64,000 nucleotides of DNA, taken from positions 186,001 to 250,000 of the forward strand of contig UBZT01000007.1 of NCBI GenBank assembly GCA_900470155.1, read 5' to 3'. A program made the translations under genes and the position numbers. The notes below the pieces were generated by a model. The model was given only the letters and a program-made list of their open reading frames with translations. It was not told where the DNA came from and did not search any database. Shown here piece by piece: positions 29,909 to 39,686 of this stretch; within the stretch, counting starts at the first letter, position 1; the number at the start of each line of letters is the position of its first letter. This DNA is from Hyphomicrobiales bacterium. Lineage in GTDB: Bacteria > Pseudomonadota > Alphaproteobacteria > Rhizobiales > Rhizobiaceae.

Positions 29909-32047
29909 ATGACGGTTCTTTTAGGCGTAATTTTATGCGGGTTATTGTCGGTGGTCTATGCAGTCTGGGCGACGCGCTCAGTGCTGGCGGCTGACCAGGG
30001 CAATGCTCGAATGCAGGAAATCGCAGGCTATATTCGCGAAGGTGCGCAGGCCTATCTCGCTCGTCAATACCTGACCATCGCGATCGTCGGTGCCGTGGTG
30101 TTCGCCGCCACGTGGTTCCTTTTGTCCGGTCTGGCAGCCATCGGCTTCCTGATCGGTGCCGTCCTGTCCGGTGCTGCCGGCTTCATCGGCATGCATGTCT
30201 CTGTTCGCGCCAATGTGCGCACGGCACAGGCGTCGTCGCACAGCCTGGCCGCCGGCCTCGACATCGCCTTTAAGTCCGGTGCCATCACCGGCATGCTTGT
30301 CGCCGGTCTCGCCCTGCTCGGGGTCTCCATCTATTTCTATATCCTGACGGCGATGCTGGGCCACCAGAGCGGCTCGCGCGAGGTCATCGACTCGCTTGTC
30401 GCACTTGGCTTCGGTGCATCGCTGATCTCCATCTTCGCCCGTTTGGGCGGCGGTATCTTCACCAAGGGTGCCGATGTCGGCGGTGACCTCGTCGGCAAGG
30501 TCGAGGCCGGTATTCCCGAAGACGACCCGCGCAACCCGGCAACCATTGCCGACAATGTCGGCGACAATGTCGGTGACTGCGCCGGCATGGCGGCCGACCT
30601 TTTCGAAACCTATGCGGTTTCCGTCGTGGCGACCATGGTTCTGGCCGCGATCTTCTTTGCCGGATCCGCAGCGCTTGATATCACCATGATCTATCCGCTG
30701 GCCATTTGCGGCGCCTGCATCATCACCTCGATCATCGGTACTTTCTTCGTCAAGCTCGGCACCAACGGTTCGATCATGGGTGCACTGTACAAGGGGTTGA
30801 TCGTCACCGGCCTTCTGTCGATCGGCGGTCTGGCGCTTGCCACGTCTCTGACAATCGGCTGGGGCTCGATCGGCACCGTTGCCGGCATGGACATCACCGG
30901 CCTCAATCTCTTTTTCTGCGGCATCCTCGGTCTTGTCGTCACCGCGCTGATCGTGGTGATCACCGAATATTACACCGGCACCAACAAGCGCCCGGTCAAT
31001 TCGATCGCCCAGGCCTCGGTCACCGGCCATGGCACCAACGTCATCCAGGGCCTTGCCGTTTCGCTGGAATCGACCGCTCTGCCGGCCATCGTCATCGTCG
31101 GCGGCATCATTGCCACCTATCAGCTCGCCGGCCTGTTCGGCACGGCCATCGCCGTCACCACCATGCTTGGCCTTGCCGGCATGATCGTCGCACTTGACGC
31201 CTTTGGACCTGTCACTGACAATGCCGGCGGTATTGCCGAAATGGCCGGCCTGCCGCCGGAAGTCCGCAAGTCGACCGATGCGCTGGATGCCGTGGGCAAT
31301 ACAACCAAGGCCGTGACCAAGGGGTATGCGATCGGCTCGGCCGGTCTCGGCGCCCTGGTGCTCTTTGCCGCCTATTCGAACGACCTGCAGTATTTTGCCG
31401 CCAACAGCGCCCAATATCCCTACTTTGCCGATATGGGCGTGATCTCCTTCGACCTGTCGAACCCTTATGTCGTCGCCGGCCTGATCTTCGGCGGCCTCAT
31501 CCCTTATCTCTTCGGCGGCATCGCCATGACGGCCGTCGGTCGTGCCGCCGGTTCGATCGTCGAGGAAGTCCGCCGGCAGTTCCGCGAAAAGCCGGGCATC
31601 ATGCAGGGCACCGAGAAGCCGGACTATGGCCGCGCCGTCGATATCCTGACCCGGGCGGCGATCCGCGAGATGATCATCCCGTCACTGCTGCCGGTGCTGG
31701 CGCCTCTGGTCGTCTATTTCGGCGTATTGCTGATCTCGGGCTCCAAGGCGTCCGCCTTTGCCGCCCTCGGCGCCTCGCTGCTTGGCGTCATCGTCAACGG
31801 CCTGTTCGTGGCGATCTCCATGACATCGGGCGGCGGCGCCTGGGACAATGCCAAGAAGAGCTTCGAGGACGGTTTCATCGACAAGGATGGCGTCCGCCAC
31901 CTGAAGGGATCGGATGCCCACAAGGCGTCAGTTACCGGTGATACCGTCGGCGATCCCTACAAGGATACGGCCGGTCCTGCCGTCAACCCGGCCATCAAGA
32001 TCACCAACATTGTCGCATTGTTGCTGCTGGCCGTACTGGCCAACTGA
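29909..32047 (+). CDS. hppA: Membrane H+-translocating pyrophosphatase
   Basis: A 712-residue proton pump driven by pyrophosphate hydrolysis, with about 16 membrane helices. The catalytic motif [16 protein letters not shown] begins at residue 205 and a second acidic motif lies near 436 ([12 protein letters not shown]). Lys467 in [15 protein letters not shown] is the residue that marks K+-independent enzymes (Ala in K+-dependent ones), so this should be K+-independent. GGGAGGG precedes the ATG at 29909. A strong terminator follows. Confidence 0.97.
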   Translation: MTVLLGVILCGLLSVVYAVWATRSVLAADQGNARMQEIAGYIREGAQAYLARQYLTIAIVGAVVFAATWFLLSGLAAIGFLIGAVLSGAAGFIGMHVSVRANVRTAQASSHSLAAGLDIAFKSGAITGMLVAGLALLGVSIYFYILTAMLGHQSGSREVIDSLVALGFGASLISIFARLGGGIFTKGADVGGDLVGKVEAGIPEDDPRNPATIADNVGDNVGDCAGMAADLFETYAVSVVATMVLAAIFFAGSAALDITMIYPLAICGACIITSIIGTFFVKLGTNGSIMGALYKGLIVTGLLSIGGLALATSLTIGWGSIGTVAGMDITGLNLFFCGILGLVVTALIVVITEYYTGTNKRPVNSIAQASVTGHGTNVIQGLAVSLESTALPAIVIVGGIIATYQLAGLFGTAIAVTTMLGLAGMIVALDAFGPVTDNAGGIAEMAGLPPEVRKSTDALDAVGNTTKAVTKGYAIGSAGLGALVLFAAYSNDLQYFAANSAQYPYFADMGVISFDLSNPYVVAGLIFGGLIPYLFGGIAMTAVGRAAGSIVEEVRRQFREKPGIMQGTEKPDYGRAVDILTRAAIREMIIPSLLPVLAPLVVYFGVLLISGSKASAFAALGASLLGVIVNGLFVAISMTSGGGAWDNAKKSFEDGFIDKDGVRHLKGSDAHKASVTGDTVGDPYKDTAGPAVNPAIKITNIVALLLLAVLAN

Positions 32048-32066
32048 TCCACACTGCACACAAAAG

Positions 32067-32098
32067 AAAACCGCGGAATGTTCTTCCGCGGTTTTTTG
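32067..32098. terminator. Bidirectional terminator of hppA and bamE
   Basis: Perfect 12-bp stem AAAACCGCGGAA / TTCCGCGGTTTT with a 5-nt loop. T runs lie on both strands, so it can stop hppA and the convergent lipoprotein gene. Confidence 0.93.
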
Positions 32099-32123
32099 TA
32101 TTCCGAGATATGCGGGGGGAGGC

Positions 32124-32630
32124 TTACATGCCGTCCATGCCGCCGCCACCGAGCACGTTCTTGATGCTGTTGGCCGCGCTGCCGCCGCCCGAAAGCAACT
32201 GCTGGATGAAGGTAAGATCCTTGCCGCCGGTCGGCGTGGTGCGCGAGATCGAATCGAAGACCTTGCCATCCTGGAGGGTGTAGTTGGCAAGCTGCGTGAC
32301 GATACCGTCCTTGTCGAAATAGATCGCCAGGATCTGCTGCTCGACCAGTTTCTGCTTCATGAAGGCGACCGAACGGGTGCGCTTCTGCGAGATGTAGTAG
32401 AAGACCTCGCCTTCGAAGGTCGCGGTGGTCGATGGCGTGCCGAGCGACAGCAGAACCTGTTCGCGGCTCGAGCCTACGGGAACGAGGTCGAGTGCTGCCT
32501 GATCAACCACATAGCCGTTGTGGAAGACTTCGGAGGTTTGGCAACCGGAAAGGCCGCTGATGGCGAGCGCCACGGCAAGGGCCGTCGAGCTCAGAACCTT
32601 GCTGTCCGATCTGAAAATCCGAATTTCCAC
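32124..32630 (-). CDS. bamE: Outer-membrane assembly lipoprotein BamE/OmlA
   Basis: A 168-residue lipoprotein read from GTG 32630, preceded by GGGAGA. The upstream extension to 32792 has no family similarity. The lipobox LSGC gives lipidated Cys30. The SmpA/OmlA domain follows (VPVGSSREQVLLSLGTPS, then a beta-sheet with FEGEVFYYISQKRTRSVAF). The C-terminal tail is Gly-rich (GGGSAANSIKNVLGGGG), longer than in E. coli BamE and typical of rhizobial OmlA. It acts in the BAM complex that inserts outer-membrane proteins. Confidence 0.9.
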   Translation of the reverse strand: MEIRIFRSDSKVLSSTALAVALAISGLSGCQTSEVFHNGYVVDQAALDLVPVGSSREQVLLSLGTPSTTATFEGEVFYYISQKRTRSVAFMKQKLVEQQILAIYFDKDGIVTQLANYTLQDGKVFDSISRTTPTGGKDLTFIQQLLSGGGSAANSIKNVLGGGGMDGM

Positions 32631-32890
32631 GCACGTCTCCCATGACTGTCGATGGCACCCTTGAGTGCCGCATCGCTTCTGCGCATAGCATTGTGTCCTT
32701 TCCGGGGAAAAGACGAAGCCAACACCATGGTTTTCCGCACTTTTCAGCGCCATACTGCCGCAGGATGCGGCAAAGGCGTTCCAGAACGGCATTGCAATTC
32801 ACGTCTGCTTCGGTAAACCAGCTTTCGCAATCATGCAACACGACCACGCGCGGGCCGACCCGTTCGGCAGGCTCTTTTTGGTGGAATTGG

Positions 32891-33448
32891 ATGGTATTCG
32901 GCTTCTTTCGGAAGAAAAGAAACAACAGGGCGATCGTTGAGCGCCAATATGCGGCGCTGACATCGGCTGCGCGAGCACCGGCCTTCTATCTCGACATGCA
33001 TGTGCCCGATACGGTCATGGGCCGCTTCGAGATGCTGTCGATCATGTTGATTCTCTATTTCCGTCGCACGGCAAAGTCTGAGCGTAGCGGACAGGAGATT
33101 GCGCAGGAGATCATCGACGCTTTCTTTGAGGACGTCGATCACTCCATTCGAGAGCTAGGCGTTGGTGATCAGGGAGTGCCAAAACGCATGAAAAAGCTGG
33201 CCGGCATGTACTACGGCCGTCTTGAATCCTATGCCGCAGCGCTCGACAAAAATGACGCCACTGCGCTCGAAGCGGCTCTGCGCCGCAACCTGCATCCGGA
33301 GGCAGGCGATGCCGCACCGTCCATGCGGTCCGTCGCCGATTGGATGTTTGCTGCGGAGCGCGCCTTGGCAGGGGTTGAGGAAGTGCAGATTGAAACGGGA
33401 CATGCGCCAATTGCCGTGCCCGCCGCATCGGCGGAAGGATTGAATTGA
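32891..33448 (+). CDS. Ubiquinol-cytochrome c chaperone family protein (CBP3/UQCC1-like)
   Basis: A 185-residue protein from ATG 32891 (MVFGFFRKKRNN). The family core is visible: YLDMHVPDTVMGRFEMLSIM near residue 37 and MKKLAGMYYGRLESYAAAL near 100. Mitochondrial homologues assist cytochrome b in assembly of the bc1 complex. The next gene, DUF177, starts 1 bp after its stop, so they are co-translated. The order bamE, chaperone, DUF177, plsX, fabH is conserved in Rhizobiales. Confidence 0.9.
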   Translation: MVFGFFRKKRNNRAIVERQYAALTSAARAPAFYLDMHVPDTVMGRFEMLSIMLILYFRRTAKSERSGQEIAQEIIDAFFEDVDHSIRELGVGDQGVPKRMKKLAGMYYGRLESYAAALDKNDATALEAALRRNLHPEAGDAAPSMRSVADWMFAAERALAGVEEVQIETGHAPIAVPAASAEGLN

Positions 33449-33449
33449 T

Positions 33450-34010
33450 ATGAGCTCAAACAAAAGCGGCGAGGCCGCAGCATTCAGTTACCTGGTCAAG
33501 GTCGGTCATGTCTCGGCAAACCCCGTGCGGGTTCGCCTCGCGGCGGATGAGCGCGAGCGCCAGGCACTGGCGAACGTCTGGAACATCGAAGGCGTCAACA
33601 GCCTGACTGCCGAACTCCAGATCGCGCGCTGGAAGAAGGACGGCATTCGCATCACCGGACGTGTCTCCGGTGAAATCGTCCAGGCTTGCGTCGTGACACT
33701 GGAACCGGTTGTATCGACGGTCGATCAGGAAATTGACCAGATCTTCGTCCCGGAAGGCTCCAAGCTTGCCCGGATCGTTGCCGATGGTGTCGGCGAGATG
33801 GTGCTGGATCCGGATGGTCCCGACCTGCCGGAAACCTTTGTCGGCGATACGATCGATGCTGGTGAACTGGTTGCCGAATTTGCAGCGCTCGGCATTGATC
33901 CCTATCCGAAAAAGCCGGGTGCCGAGTTTGCGGCGCATATTGAGAGTGCTGACGACGAGGATCGCAAGCCGTCTCCGTTTGCTGTGCTGAAAGACTGGAA
34001 AAAGGACTGA
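33450..34010 (+). CDS. DUF177 (YceD-like) protein
   Basis: A 186-residue DUF177 protein with the family signature RVSGEIVQACVVTLEPV near residue 70, which keeps one Cys of the usual CxR/CxC motif, and the acidic C-terminal PFAVLKDWKKD. In many bacteria this gene precedes rpmF and is linked to 23S rRNA accumulation; here no rpmF follows and plsX is next. Function remains inferred from the family. Confidence 0.92.
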   Translation: MSSNKSGEAAAFSYLVKVGHVSANPVRVRLAADERERQALANVWNIEGVNSLTAELQIARWKKDGIRITGRVSGEIVQACVVTLEPVVSTVDQEIDQIFVPEGSKLARIVADGVGEMVLDPDGPDLPETFVGDTIDAGELVAEFAALGIDPYPKKPGAEFAAHIESADDEDRKPSPFAVLKDWKKD

Positions 34011-34110
34011 TCAGGCCCCATCTGCTCCCTTGGGTGGGTTGTGCATGGACACAAAAGCGGTATTTTGGCCGAAATTTCGCTAGGCAGCGAAGAAGAAGGG
34101 TCAGGTTTCA

Positions 34111-35157
34111 GTGATCAGAATTTCTCTCGACGTCATGGGCGGCGACTTTGGTCCCGAAGTCGTCATACCCGGCGCTGCCAAGGCGCTTGATCGTCACCCG
34201 GATGTGAGTTTCATCCTGTATGGGCAGCAGGAACGCTGTTTGCCGATTCTGGCGCAGTATCCGAAGCTCCAGGCGAAATCGGTATTCCACCACTGCGAAG
34301 TGTCTGTCGGCATGGACGAGAAGCCGAGCCAGGCTTTGCGCCGCGGTCGCTACATCTCCAGCATGTGGCGCTCGATCGAAGCGGTGAAGAGCGGGCAGGC
34401 GGATGTGGTCGTGTCGGCTGGCAATACCGGCGCGTTGATGGCGATGGCAAAGTTCTGCCTGCGCACGATGGCGACCATCGAACGGCCGGCGATTGCGGCA
34501 ATCTGGCCGACGCTCTCCGGCGAAAGCATCGTCCTCGATGTCGGCGCGACGATTGGTGCCGACGCCCAGCAATTGCTTGATTTTGCCCTTATGGGGGGCG
34601 CCATGGCGCGCGCTTTGTTCGAAATCGAGCGTCCTTTGGTCGGCCTGCTCAATGTCGGCGTGGAAGAGATCAAGGGACAGGAAGAAGTGAAGGAGGCCGG
34701 TCGCCTGATCCGCGAAGCCGGGCTCGACACGATTGATTATTATGGTTTTGTCGAAGGCGACGATCTCGGCAAGGGCACCGTCGATGTGGTCGTGACAGAA
34801 GGCTTCACAGGCAATATCGCCTTGAAGACCGCAGAGGGCACGGCGCGCCAGATCGCCGAATACCTGCGCGCGGCGATGTCGAGGACACTGGTGGCCAAGC
34901 TGGGCTATCTGCTGGCCAAGGGCGCCTTTGACCGCCTGCGCGACAAGATGGACCCCCGCAAGGTCAATGGCGGCGTGTTCCTCGGTCTGAACGGCATCGT
35001 CATCAAGAGCCACGGCGGCACGGATGCTGAGGGCTTTGCAGCCGCCATCGACGTCGGCTATGACATGGCCCGCAACGGTCTGACGCAAAAGATCGAAAAC
35101 GATTTGAAAAAATATCATGCCCGGCATCCGTCTCCAGCGGGCCCCGAAGCCGCATGA
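34111..35157 (+). CDS. plsX: Phosphate acyltransferase PlsX
   Basis: A 348-residue PlsX that makes acyl-phosphate from acyl-ACP for phospholipid synthesis. The start is GTG at 34111 with GAAGAAGGG upstream; the protein opens [21 protein letters not shown], as expected. Other family motifs are [12 protein letters not shown] near residue 95 and [22 protein letters not shown] near 213. fabH follows after 19 bp. Confidence 0.96.
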   Translation: MIRISLDVMGGDFGPEVVIPGAAKALDRHPDVSFILYGQQERCLPILAQYPKLQAKSVFHHCEVSVGMDEKPSQALRRGRYISSMWRSIEAVKSGQADVVVSAGNTGALMAMAKFCLRTMATIERPAIAAIWPTLSGESIVLDVGATIGADAQQLLDFALMGGAMARALFEIERPLVGLLNVGVEEIKGQEEVKEAGRLIREAGLDTIDYYGFVEGDDLGKGTVDVVVTEGFTGNIALKTAEGTARQIAEYLRAAMSRTLVAKLGYLLAKGAFDRLRDKMDPRKVNGGVFLGLNGIVIKSHGGTDAEGFAAAIDVGYDMARNGLTQKIENDLKKYHARHPSPAGPEAA

Positions 35158-35176
35158 ACACTAGGTAGGAAACATA

Positions 35177-36148
35177 ATGATTCGTTCTGTTGTTCGCGGT
35201 TTCGGAGCGTCGCTCCCGAAGCGGGTGATGACCAATGGCGAGCTTGAGGGTTTGGTGGAAACGTCTGATGAATGGATCGTGCAGCGCACGGGCATTCGCC
35301 AGCGCTACATTGCCGGCGAAGGCGAGACCACAGCATCGCTGGGCGCCGCAGCCGCACAGCAGGCGCTTGATCGTGCTGGGCTGACCTCGGCCGACATCGA
35401 TCTGATCATTTGCGCGACGTCGACGCCGGACAATACATTCCCGGCAACGGCGGTGAACATTCAAAACCGGCTCGGTATGCATCATGGCTTTGCGTTTGAC
35501 GTACAGGCAGTCTGTTCGGGCTTTATCTACGCGCTGTCGACGGCCGACCTCTACATTCGCGGTGGCATGGCCAAGCGCGTTCTGGTGATCGGCGCCGAAA
35601 CATTCTCCCGAATCCTCGACTGGCACGATCGGACCACCTGCGTGCTCTTCGGCGACGGCGCTGGCGCGATCGTGCTGGAAGCCGCGGAAGGGGCAGGGAC
35701 GACAGCGGACCGCGGCGTTCTGACCACCAATCTGCGCTCGGATGGCGTCCATCGTGAGAAACTCTATGTCGATGGCGGCCCGTCCACCACAGGCACCGTC
35801 GGCCATCTGCGCATGGAAGGCCGCGAAGTCTTCAAGCATGCCGTCGGCATGATCACCGATGTGATCGAGGCCGCATTTCATGCCACAGGCACGACCGCTG
35901 GCGATATCGACTGGCTGGTTCCGCACCAGGCCAACAAGCGCATCATCGACGCGTCGGCGAAGAAATTGGGCATCCCGTCCGAAAAAGTCGTGATCACGGT
36001 TGATCTTCACGGCAACACCTCGGCAGCATCGATTCCCTTGGCACTGGCGACCGCTGCCGGTGATGGTCGCATCACGCAGGGCGACCTTGTGATGCTCGAA
36101 GCGATGGGTGGCGGCTTCACTTGGGGCGCCGTCCTGCTGCGCTGGTAG
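35177..36148 (+). CDS. fabH: 3-oxoacyl-ACP synthase III
   Basis: A 323-residue condensing enzyme that starts fatty-acid chains from acetyl-CoA and malonyl-ACP. The triad is seen at about C112 ([10 protein letters not shown]), H250 ([11 protein letters not shown]) and N280 ([13 protein letters not shown]). TAGGAA precedes the ATG. It forms the plsX-fabH pair; ihfA follows after about 100 bp. Confidence 0.97.
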   Translation: MIRSVVRGFGASLPKRVMTNGELEGLVETSDEWIVQRTGIRQRYIAGEGETTASLGAAAAQQALDRAGLTSADIDLIICATSTPDNTFPATAVNIQNRLGMHHGFAFDVQAVCSGFIYALSTADLYIRGGMAKRVLVIGAETFSRILDWHDRTTCVLFGDGAGAIVLEAAEGAGTTADRGVLTTNLRSDGVHREKLYVDGGPSTTGTVGHLRMEGREVFKHAVGMITDVIEAAFHATGTTAGDIDWLVPHQANKRIIDASAKKLGIPSEKVVITVDLHGNTSAASIPLALATAAGDGRITQGDLVMLEAMGGGFTWGAVLLRW

Positions 36149-36252
36149 TCAAATGCCAAAAATTGGGCATCAACAAGCGCTTGACCGTCGCCGTTAAGGA
36201 CAATAGTCTTTACGGAATTCAACAAGATCATTGATTTAGGCGGGCGAGAACT

Positions 36253-36591
36253 ATGGCCGGGAAGACAGTGACGCGTGCGGATTTGGCTGAATCGGTCTTC
36301 CGGAAAGTAGGGCTGTCACGCACAGAATCGGCTGAGCTTGTCGAAACGGTGATAGACGAAATCTGCAACGCGATCGTGCGGGGCGAAATGGTCAAGCTTT
36401 CGTCCTTTGCCACCTTTCAGGTGCGCAGCAAGAACGAGCGTATCGGCCGCAATCCCAAGACCGGCGAGGAGGTTCCGATCTCCCCACGCCGGGTTATGAC
36501 TTTCAAGGCGTCGAATGTCCTGAAACAGCGTATTTTGCGTGCTCATATTTCCCGCAAGGCCAAGCAGAAGCCGGTGAACCCCGCCGCATAG
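36253..36591 (+). CDS. ihfA: Integration host factor subunit alpha
   Basis: A 112-residue DNA-bending protein of the HU/IHF family. The beta-arm carries [19 protein letters not shown] with the conserved Arg and Pro that intercalate DNA. It has a slightly longer basic tail than E. coli IhfA ([14 protein letters not shown]). It pairs with IhfB, not in this window. Confidence 0.95.
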   Translation: MAGKTVTRADLAESVFRKVGLSRTESAELVETVIDEICNAIVRGEMVKLSSFATFQVRSKNERIGRNPKTGEEVPISPRRVMTFKASNVLKQRILRAHISRKAKQKPVNPAA

Positions 36592-36713
36592 GCAATCTTG
36601 GCGGCGCATTTCGTCCGCCATCGCGCAACGCTTGAGAAGAGTTGCGGTAAGTCGTTGAACTGCGCAGCGATGAGCGAGGCAGGTCGTTAGCCTGACGCAT
36701 GAGGAGCGGTGAA

Positions 36714-37256
36714 ATGCAATTGGACAAGAGCCCGGATGCTTTCCGCACCATCAGCGAAGTGGCTGATGATCTCGATCTGCCGCAGCATGTCTTGCGCTTC
36801 TGGGAAACCCGCTTTCCCCAGATCAAGCCGCTGAAGCGCGGCGGTGGCCGACGGTACTACCGACCCGATGACGTCGAACTGCTGAAGGGCATCCGCAACC
36901 TGCTCTACGATCAGGGTTATACGATCAAAGGCGTCCAGAAGCTGCTGAAGACCAATGGCAACAAGTTTGTCATGGCTGTCGCCACCGGCGATGTGGCGAC
37001 GATGGAAGCCCTTGTGGCCGCAAATGCTGCCAAGGGTGAAGACCCTAAGCTCGGCGGCGGCTTGGATGAGGATCAACTCGTCGGACGTCCGAAGATCCGC
37101 GCAAGCGGTCGTTTCTTTGGATTTGGCAGCGGCAGCGACGACGCATCGGAAATCTCCGTGGGCAAGGGCGCTATCGGCAAGGAAGATCGCGCGTTGCTGC
37201 AAGAGGCGCTGTTCGATCTGCTCGAATGCAAACGCCTGCTCGATCAGGTTCGATAA
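36714..37256 (+). CDS. MerR family regulator
   Basis: A 180-residue protein from ATG 36714, preceded by AGGAG. The N-terminal winged helix has [20 protein letters not shown] and [15 protein letters not shown], the MerR pattern. It lacks the conserved metal-binding Cys of metal-sensing MerR proteins, and the C-terminal half is variable with a possible helix [19 protein letters not shown]. This MerR gene follows ihfA in many alphaproteobacteria; its target is not known to me. Confidence 0.9.
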   Translation: MQLDKSPDAFRTISEVADDLDLPQHVLRFWETRFPQIKPLKRGGGRRYYRPDDVELLKGIRNLLYDQGYTIKGVQKLLKTNGNKFVMAVATGDVATMEALVAANAAKGEDPKLGGGLDEDQLVGRPKIRASGRFFGFGSGSDDASEISVGKGAIGKEDRALLQEALFDLLECKRLLDQVR

Positions 37257-37364
37257 CGCCGAACAGATCGGCCATCTCTGGCCGCGGGTGCCTTTCCGCA
37301 GGGTGCCAGGGAACCTCTCGGGCTCTTCCTCGTTTACGACCATTAGCGTCACATGCGAGGTATC

Positions 37365-37760
37365 ATGAAATCATATTTTTTCGCTGCAGCTCTGCTCGCA
37401 CACTCGGCTTCTGTTGTGCCCGTATTTGCCCAGACATCGACGCCGGCACCAAAGACAGTTGAAGATGCATGCGTCTTCGTCGCGAAAAGTATGCTCATGG
37501 TGAAGGAGTTGAGGATTGGCGTGGTCCAATCCTTTCCTGAATTGAGCCCGCCAGGCGCCAGGCTGACTTATTCGACCAAGCTGGATGCGAAAGACACCGA
37601 GATTGACCAGGAGATCGAATGCCAGTTCGATCCGGACGCCCAGCCGCTCAAGGTGACGCGATTCTGCATGGACAGCACCTGCTATGCGATCGACAGCGAG
37701 GATCAAGAAGATCGTCGTCGTCTGCTGGAGGTTCAGGCCCTGATGGCCCGATTGAAATAA
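37365..37760 (+). CDS. Small secreted protein of unknown function
   Basis: 131 residues from ATG 37365; ATG 37353 is an alternative. A signal peptide is clear (MKSYFFAAALLAHSASVVPV ending FAQ). The mature domain holds Cys at three places, in EDACVFV, IECQF and RFCMDSTCY, which could form disulfides in the periplasm. No known domain. It ends 92 bp before tRNA-Pro. Confidence 0.7.
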   Translation: MKSYFFAAALLAHSASVVPVFAQTSTPAPKTVEDACVFVAKSMLMVKELRIGVVQSFPELSPPGARLTYSTKLDAKDTEIDQEIECQFDPDAQPLKVTRFCMDSTCYAIDSEDQEDRRRLLEVQALMARLK

Positions 37761-37852
37761 TGATAGCTGCTGCGATTTTTTCAGCCGCTTCCGAGTTTCC
37801 CCTTGCACCGCTCCGACTGACTGTCTAAAGAAAACTTGCCTTATAGGCGGGT

Positions 37853-37929
<77 letters not shown>

Positions 37930-38084
37930 TTTACTCCTTGATATCCCAGTAGTTTTTCCATTTTCGTCACAGATAGAAATGCGGGCTCTGCCCGTAAGAA
38001 CCATTTTTTCTCGCCTCGTGTCCTGTGTTTGCTGCAATGCAGCATTATATGCGATGATAGAGACTGACAAAGAGCGAGAGCCCG

Positions 38085-39104
38085 ATGCGCTTCAAGATCC
38101 CTATGCCGCTTTCGTCGATCCTGCGGGAACAGCGCAAGTGGGGCCGAAAGCTGACCGCTGCCATGCGTGTCTTGCCGACAGCAGACACGCCCAAGTCTGC
38201 GCCGCGCGCCCGGGCGGGCCGGTCCGGGCTGGTCGAAGTGCCTTCCTTTGGCACCAATCCAGGCCGTCTGCGTATGCTGGAATTCGCCCCGGCCGCCGCC
38301 GCCAAGGCTGAACGCGCGACGCTCGTGGTCGTGCTGCACGGCTGTCTGCAGACAGCCGCGGGCTTTGATCACGGCAGCGGCTGGAGCCGTCTTGCGCGCG
38401 AGAAGGGGTTTGTCCTTCTCTACCCGGAACAGACCAAGCAAAATAATCAGAACCTCTGTTTCAATTGGTTTCGCCCGAGTGCTGTTGCCAGGGACCGCGG
38501 CGAGCTCATGTCGATCCGCCAGATGATCGAGCACTCGGCAAAGCGGCACGGCATCATGCCGGATCGCATTTTCATTCAGGGCTTGTCTGCGGGCGCCGCG
38601 ATGACGGTCGCCTTGTTGTCCACCTATCCGGACCTGTTTGCCGCCGGTCAGATCGTTGGTGGTTTGCCCTATGGATCTGCCCGGGATGCAATGACCGCCC
38701 TGTCTGTGATGAAATCAGGAGCCAATCGCAGCGCTTCGGAGTGGGGCGATCTAATCCGCCAGGTTCGCCCGGACACGCAGGCCCAGCCGGCGGTCTCCAT
38801 ATGGCACGGCAGCGCAGATAAGGTGGTCGCGCCGGTGAACGCTAAGGCAAGCCTGTCACAGTGGCTTGATCTCTATGGTCTCACGGAACAGCACGGCGTT
38901 GAAGTGGCGACCGCCAACGGAAAGTCACGCATCTGGAAGGATGGCGATGGCAGGGTGCTGGTCGAGTTTCGGATGATCGACGGTCTTGATCATGGACTCC
39001 CGGTGACGCGCCGGGCAGGGACGAGCGAGCGCCAGCCCTATATGCTTGAGGGCGCCGTAAGCGCCCCCGTGCAGTTCTATCGAAGCTTTATCAAGCCGGT
39101 GTAG
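38085..39104 (+). CDS. PHB depolymerase-family esterase
   Basis: A 339-residue alpha/beta hydrolase of the PHB depolymerase / LpqC type. The oxyanion region is [16 protein letters not shown] near residue 80, the nucleophile Ser lies in GLSAGAAM near 166, and the catalytic His in DGLDHGLPV near 305. The family's NLCFNWFRP block is present. Without a clear signal peptide it is probably intracellular, acting on short polyhydroxyalkanoate or other esters. It is a single-gene unit after tRNA-Pro. Confidence 0.88.
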   Translation: MRFKIPMPLSSILREQRKWGRKLTAAMRVLPTADTPKSAPRARAGRSGLVEVPSFGTNPGRLRMLEFAPAAAAKAERATLVVVLHGCLQTAAGFDHGSGWSRLAREKGFVLLYPEQTKQNNQNLCFNWFRPSAVARDRGELMSIRQMIEHSAKRHGIMPDRIFIQGLSAGAAMTVALLSTYPDLFAAGQIVGGLPYGSARDAMTALSVMKSGANRSASEWGDLIRQVRPDTQAQPAVSIWHGSADKVVAPVNAKASLSQWLDLYGLTEQHGVEVATANGKSRIWKDGDGRVLVEFRMIDGLDHGLPVTRRAGTSERQPYMLEGAVSAPVQFYRSFIKPV

Positions 39105-39119
39105 CTCAAGTTCTAGCGC

Positions 39120-39269
39120 TCAGTTTTCTTCCACCGATACGCCGTTTTCGCCGATGCGGAGTTCAACGCCCTGCGGCTTGCTTTCCTCGCGATAGACGTA
39201 GGCACCCAAGCCGACGACGGCCACGACGAGTGCACCGATGATGAGGTAGAGGCCATTGCTTCGATTCAT
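39120..39269 (-). CDS. 49-residue single-span membrane protein
   Basis: ATG 39269 has AGGAGA upstream. The protein has one membrane helix (LYLIIGALVVAVVGLGAYVY) after a short N-terminus and a charged tail ending RIGENGVSVEEN. Such small proteins are common in Rhizobiaceae and have no known role. An inverted repeat lies 37 bp upstream. Confidence 0.75.
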   Translation of the reverse strand: MNRSNGLYLIIGALVVAVVGLGAYVYREESKPQGVELRIGENGVSVEEN

Positions 39270-39305
39270 GAAATTCTCCTGTCTGTGTCTTTCAGGCAGG
39301 TAAGT

Positions 39306-39329
39306 GATGGAACAATGCTTTGTTCCATC
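39306..39329. repeat. Perfect inverted repeat, possible operator
   Basis: GATGGAACAA-TGCT-TTGTTCCATC: 10-bp arms and a 4-nt spacer, lying between the 49-residue membrane protein gene and the HTH gene upstream. No T run follows, which favours a protein-binding site or RNA hairpin over a terminator. Confidence 0.55.
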
Positions 39330-39339
39330 CATCATGAAA

Positions 39340-39636
39340 TTAATCGTCGTTCGTGGCGTTGAGGTTCTCCGGCCGAATGCCATCCACTTCGTGCGGGCGA
39401 CGGTTCAGGCGGATGCCTTCTCCGCCTTCGCCCCCTTGTCCTGCTTCCAGAAACGCGATGCCCATCTCTTCAAGTGCCGATTGGAGAAGCCCGTAGGCTT
39501 CCGGTCCGGCATCATAGGCACGCTCGGTTTCGATCTGCAGGATCATCAGCGCCGAAACGCCGCTTGCGGCAGACAGCTTGTCTATGGTCAGATCGATAAA
39601 GGCGCGGGCTGCGCGAATTTGAGCGGCTGAGATCAT
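39340..39636 (-). CDS. Small Xre-like helix-turn-helix protein
   Basis: A 98-residue protein. The first 60 residues fit a compact HTH_3 / Xre fold (AAQIRAARAFIDLTIDKLSA, GVSALMILQIE), with a Gly-rich linker EAGQGGEGGEG and a polar tail. It is probably a DNA-binding regulator. The inverted repeat 11 bp downstream of its stop would be a natural site for it. Confidence 0.75.
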   Translation of the reverse strand: MISAAQIRAARAFIDLTIDKLSAASGVSALMILQIETERAYDAGPEAYGLLQSALEEMGIAFLEAGQGGEGGEGIRLNRRPHEVDGIRPENLNATNDD

Positions 39637-39686
39637 AAGATCTAATATGGCGCAGGTGGCGCCAGAATCAAATCCTCACCGTGATT

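Noticed and set aside
29978-31414. Minus-strand open frame of 478 codons opposite hppA
   Set aside because: Asp/Gly/His-rich antisense artefact of the pyrophosphatase gene.
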